In this document: one piece after another, positions 22,591 to 23,483 of the stretch
Layout of the letters: every line of letters begins with the position of its first letter
How positions within the stretch are numbered: position 1 is the stretch's first letter
Source: AWTP1-13 sp035253505
Lineage (GTDB): Bacteria; Pseudomonadota; Alphaproteobacteria; Rhizobiales; Hyphomicrobiaceae
DNA length: 23,483 nt
Assembly: GCA_035253505.1 (NCBI GenBank)
Contig: DATFCC010000331.1
Span: 1 to 23,483 of the forward strand
Direction: 5' to 3'
Made by a program: the position numbers and the translations under genes
Notes under the pieces: model-generated
The model's database searches: none
What the model was told of the DNA's origin: nothing
The model's input: the letters and a program-made list of their open reading frames with translations, nothing else

Positions 22591-22612
22591 AGGCCCGGCT
22601 GTGCCCGGGCCT
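22591..22612. terminator. GC-rich hairpin between convergent dapE and SOD genes
   Basis: AGGCCCGG (22591-22598) pairs exactly with CCGGGCCT (22605-22612) around a six-base loop. It lies six bases after the dapE stop and 33 bases before the end of the convergent superoxide dismutase gene, so it could serve both. A T-run is not present, so efficiency is uncertain. Confidence 0.5.
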
Positions 22613-22644
22613 TGCCCGTTCGAAGGCTTCGCTATCGTCCTGGA

Positions 22645-23355
22645 CTACATGGCGGCTTGCTTGAAGCTGGCAGCAGCCTTGTCCCAGTTGACGACGTTCC
22701 ACCACGCGTCGATGTAGTCGCCGCGCTTGGACTGATGCTTCAGGTAGTAGGCGTGCTCCCAGACGTCGACGCCGATCACGCCCTTGGCGCCCTCCATCTG
22801 CGGCGAGTCCTGGTTGGCCGTGCTGAACACGGCGAGCTTCTTGTCCTTGCCGACGCCGAGCCACGCCCAGCCCGAGCCGAAGCGACCCAAGCCGGCCTGC
22901 TTGACCGCCGCCTTCATCTTGTCGAAGTCACCGAAGGCGCCGTCAATGGCGCTCTTGAGATCGCCCGCCGGCGCCTTGGCTCCGCCCGGCGTCATCAGCT
23001 CCCAGAAGAAGGTATGGTTCCAGTGGCCGCCGAGGTTGTTGCGGACGGCCGTACGCACCGCCTCCGGCACCGACCCCATGTTGGAGAGGATGTCGTTGAC
23101 CGGCTTGGTCGCCAGCTCCGGCCACTTGTCGACCAGACCGTTGAGGTTGTTGACGTAGGCCGCGTGGTGGGCGTCGTGATGGATCTGCATGGTCTTGGTA
23201 TCGATGTGCGGCTCCAGCGCATCGTTGGCATAGCCCAGCGGCGGCAGCACGAACGGCTTGGCTTGCGCCAGAGCGGCCCCGCGCCCCAGTACCCCGGCGG
23301 TGGCGGCGAAGGCTGTGGCACCGGTCAGGAATTTCAGGGTATCTCTGCGGTTCAT
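22645..23355 (-). CDS. Tat-exported superoxide dismutase, Mn-type signature
   Basis: This 236-residue protein has a twin-arginine signal: NRRDTLKFL, a hydrophobic alanine-rich stretch, and probable cleavage after AALA near residue 30. The mature part is a complete Fe/Mn superoxide dismutase with metal ligands H59 (MQIHHDAHH), H114 (HWNHTFFW), D197 and H201 (DVWEHAYY). GG before the second histidine region and Q182 in STANQDSP are the markers of Mn-type enzymes; Fe-types have the active-site Gln in the first position instead. It should detoxify superoxide in the periplasm. The ATG at 23355 has GGAGAG five bases upstream and begins the Tat signal exactly; the longer frame reads as shadow sequence. 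It converges on dapE. Confidence 0.95.
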   Translation of the reverse strand: MNRRDTLKFLTGATAFAATAGVLGRGAALAQAKPFVLPPLGYANDALEPHIDTKTMQIHHDAHHAAYVNNLNGLVDKWPELATKPVNDILSNMGSVPEAVRTAVRNNLGGHWNHTFFWELMTPGGAKAPAGDLKSAIDGAFGDFDKMKAAVKQAGLGRFGSGWAWLGVGKDKKLAVFSTANQDSPQMEGAKGVIGVDVWEHAYYLKHQSKRGDYIDAWWNVVNWDKAAASFKQAAM

Positions 23356-23483
23356 GGGCGCTCTCCGTAGCTCTGGGATTTCGTCTGCGAACGCGTACTG
23401 CGGCCGCCATCCGGCTAGCGGCGAGATGACGATCGGGGTGGCGGGAGGACTACGCCGGGGCCGGCCCGCCGGATGCACCGGCC

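Noticed and set aside
21200..22864. A 554-codon minus-strand open frame opposite dapE
   Set aside because: It runs across dapE and the ends of two neighbouring genes, has shadow composition and no family signature.
1..23483. Search for mobile elements, phage genes, CRISPR arrays, defence islands and tRNA genes
   Set aside because: No transposase or integrase motifs, no regularly spaced direct repeats, no tRNA-like cloverleaf and no change in base composition were seen; the gene content is metabolic and envelope-related.

Overview
The window is GC-rich chromosomal DNA, almost fully coding, and looks like an alphaproteobacterium. The evidence is the block tlpA / argH-lptM-lysA, dapD and dapE separated by one conserved membrane-protein gene, an Omp25-type outer-membrane barrel, a YggT protein, and a set of P450, ferredoxin, GST and thiolase-like genes typical of environmental Rhodospirillales or Hyphomicrobiales. 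No genus is proposed. I see no rRNA, tRNA, CRISPR array, integrase, transposase or phage gene. No gene-free stretch exceeds 300 bases.

Region 1 (1-4513) is oxidative or catabolic. It begins with the 3' end of a KstD-like flavin dehydrogenase. On the minus strand a [3Fe-4S] ferredoxin is followed by two tandem, clearly paralogous cytochromes P450, and after a short gap by a glyoxalase-II-like hydrolase. A GST diverges from the ferredoxin. A perfect 16-bp palindrome (CTGACGTTAACGTCAG) lies between the two and is the best operator candidate in the window.

Region 2 (4635-7031) encodes envelope proteins of unknown role: a TPR lipoprotein, a YggT protein paired with a small membrane protein, and an exported Ala/Pro-linker protein preceded by a perfect 12-bp inverted repeat.

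Region 3 (7146-12471) is acyl-CoA chemistry: a fused NDP-forming acyl-CoA synthetase, a GST plus metallo-beta-lactamase-fold hydrolase pair, and a translationally overlapping DUF35 OB-fold / thiolase-like pair. The thiolase-like protein lacks the usual nucleophilic cysteine and resembles the Ltp2-type aldolases of sterol side-chain degradation. Together with the P450s this hints at degradation of steroid-, terpenoid- or aromatic-type compounds, but the genes do not form one contiguous operon.

Region 4 (12605-17435) holds a small secreted proline-rich protein, lysA, lptM and argH on the minus strand, and, diverging from argH, a TlpA-like thioredoxin followed by a 2-oxoglutarate/Fe(II) oxygenase.

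Region 5 (17452-19659) holds an exported SGNH hydrolase and an unusual outer-membrane protein that joins a PagL-type lipid A deacylase barrel to an Omp25-type barrel in one polypeptide.

Region 6 (19805-23355) is the dapD - unknown membrane protein - dapE operon of lysine/diaminopimelate synthesis, with a convergent Tat-exported Mn-type superoxide dismutase. With lysA, three steps of the succinylase diaminopimelate/lysine route are present at two nearby sites.

Most of the window is ordinary. The items most worth a second look are the double-barrel fusion, the conserved membrane protein inside the dap operon, the ferredoxin/twin-P450 operon with its palindrome, and the DUF35/thiolase-like pair.
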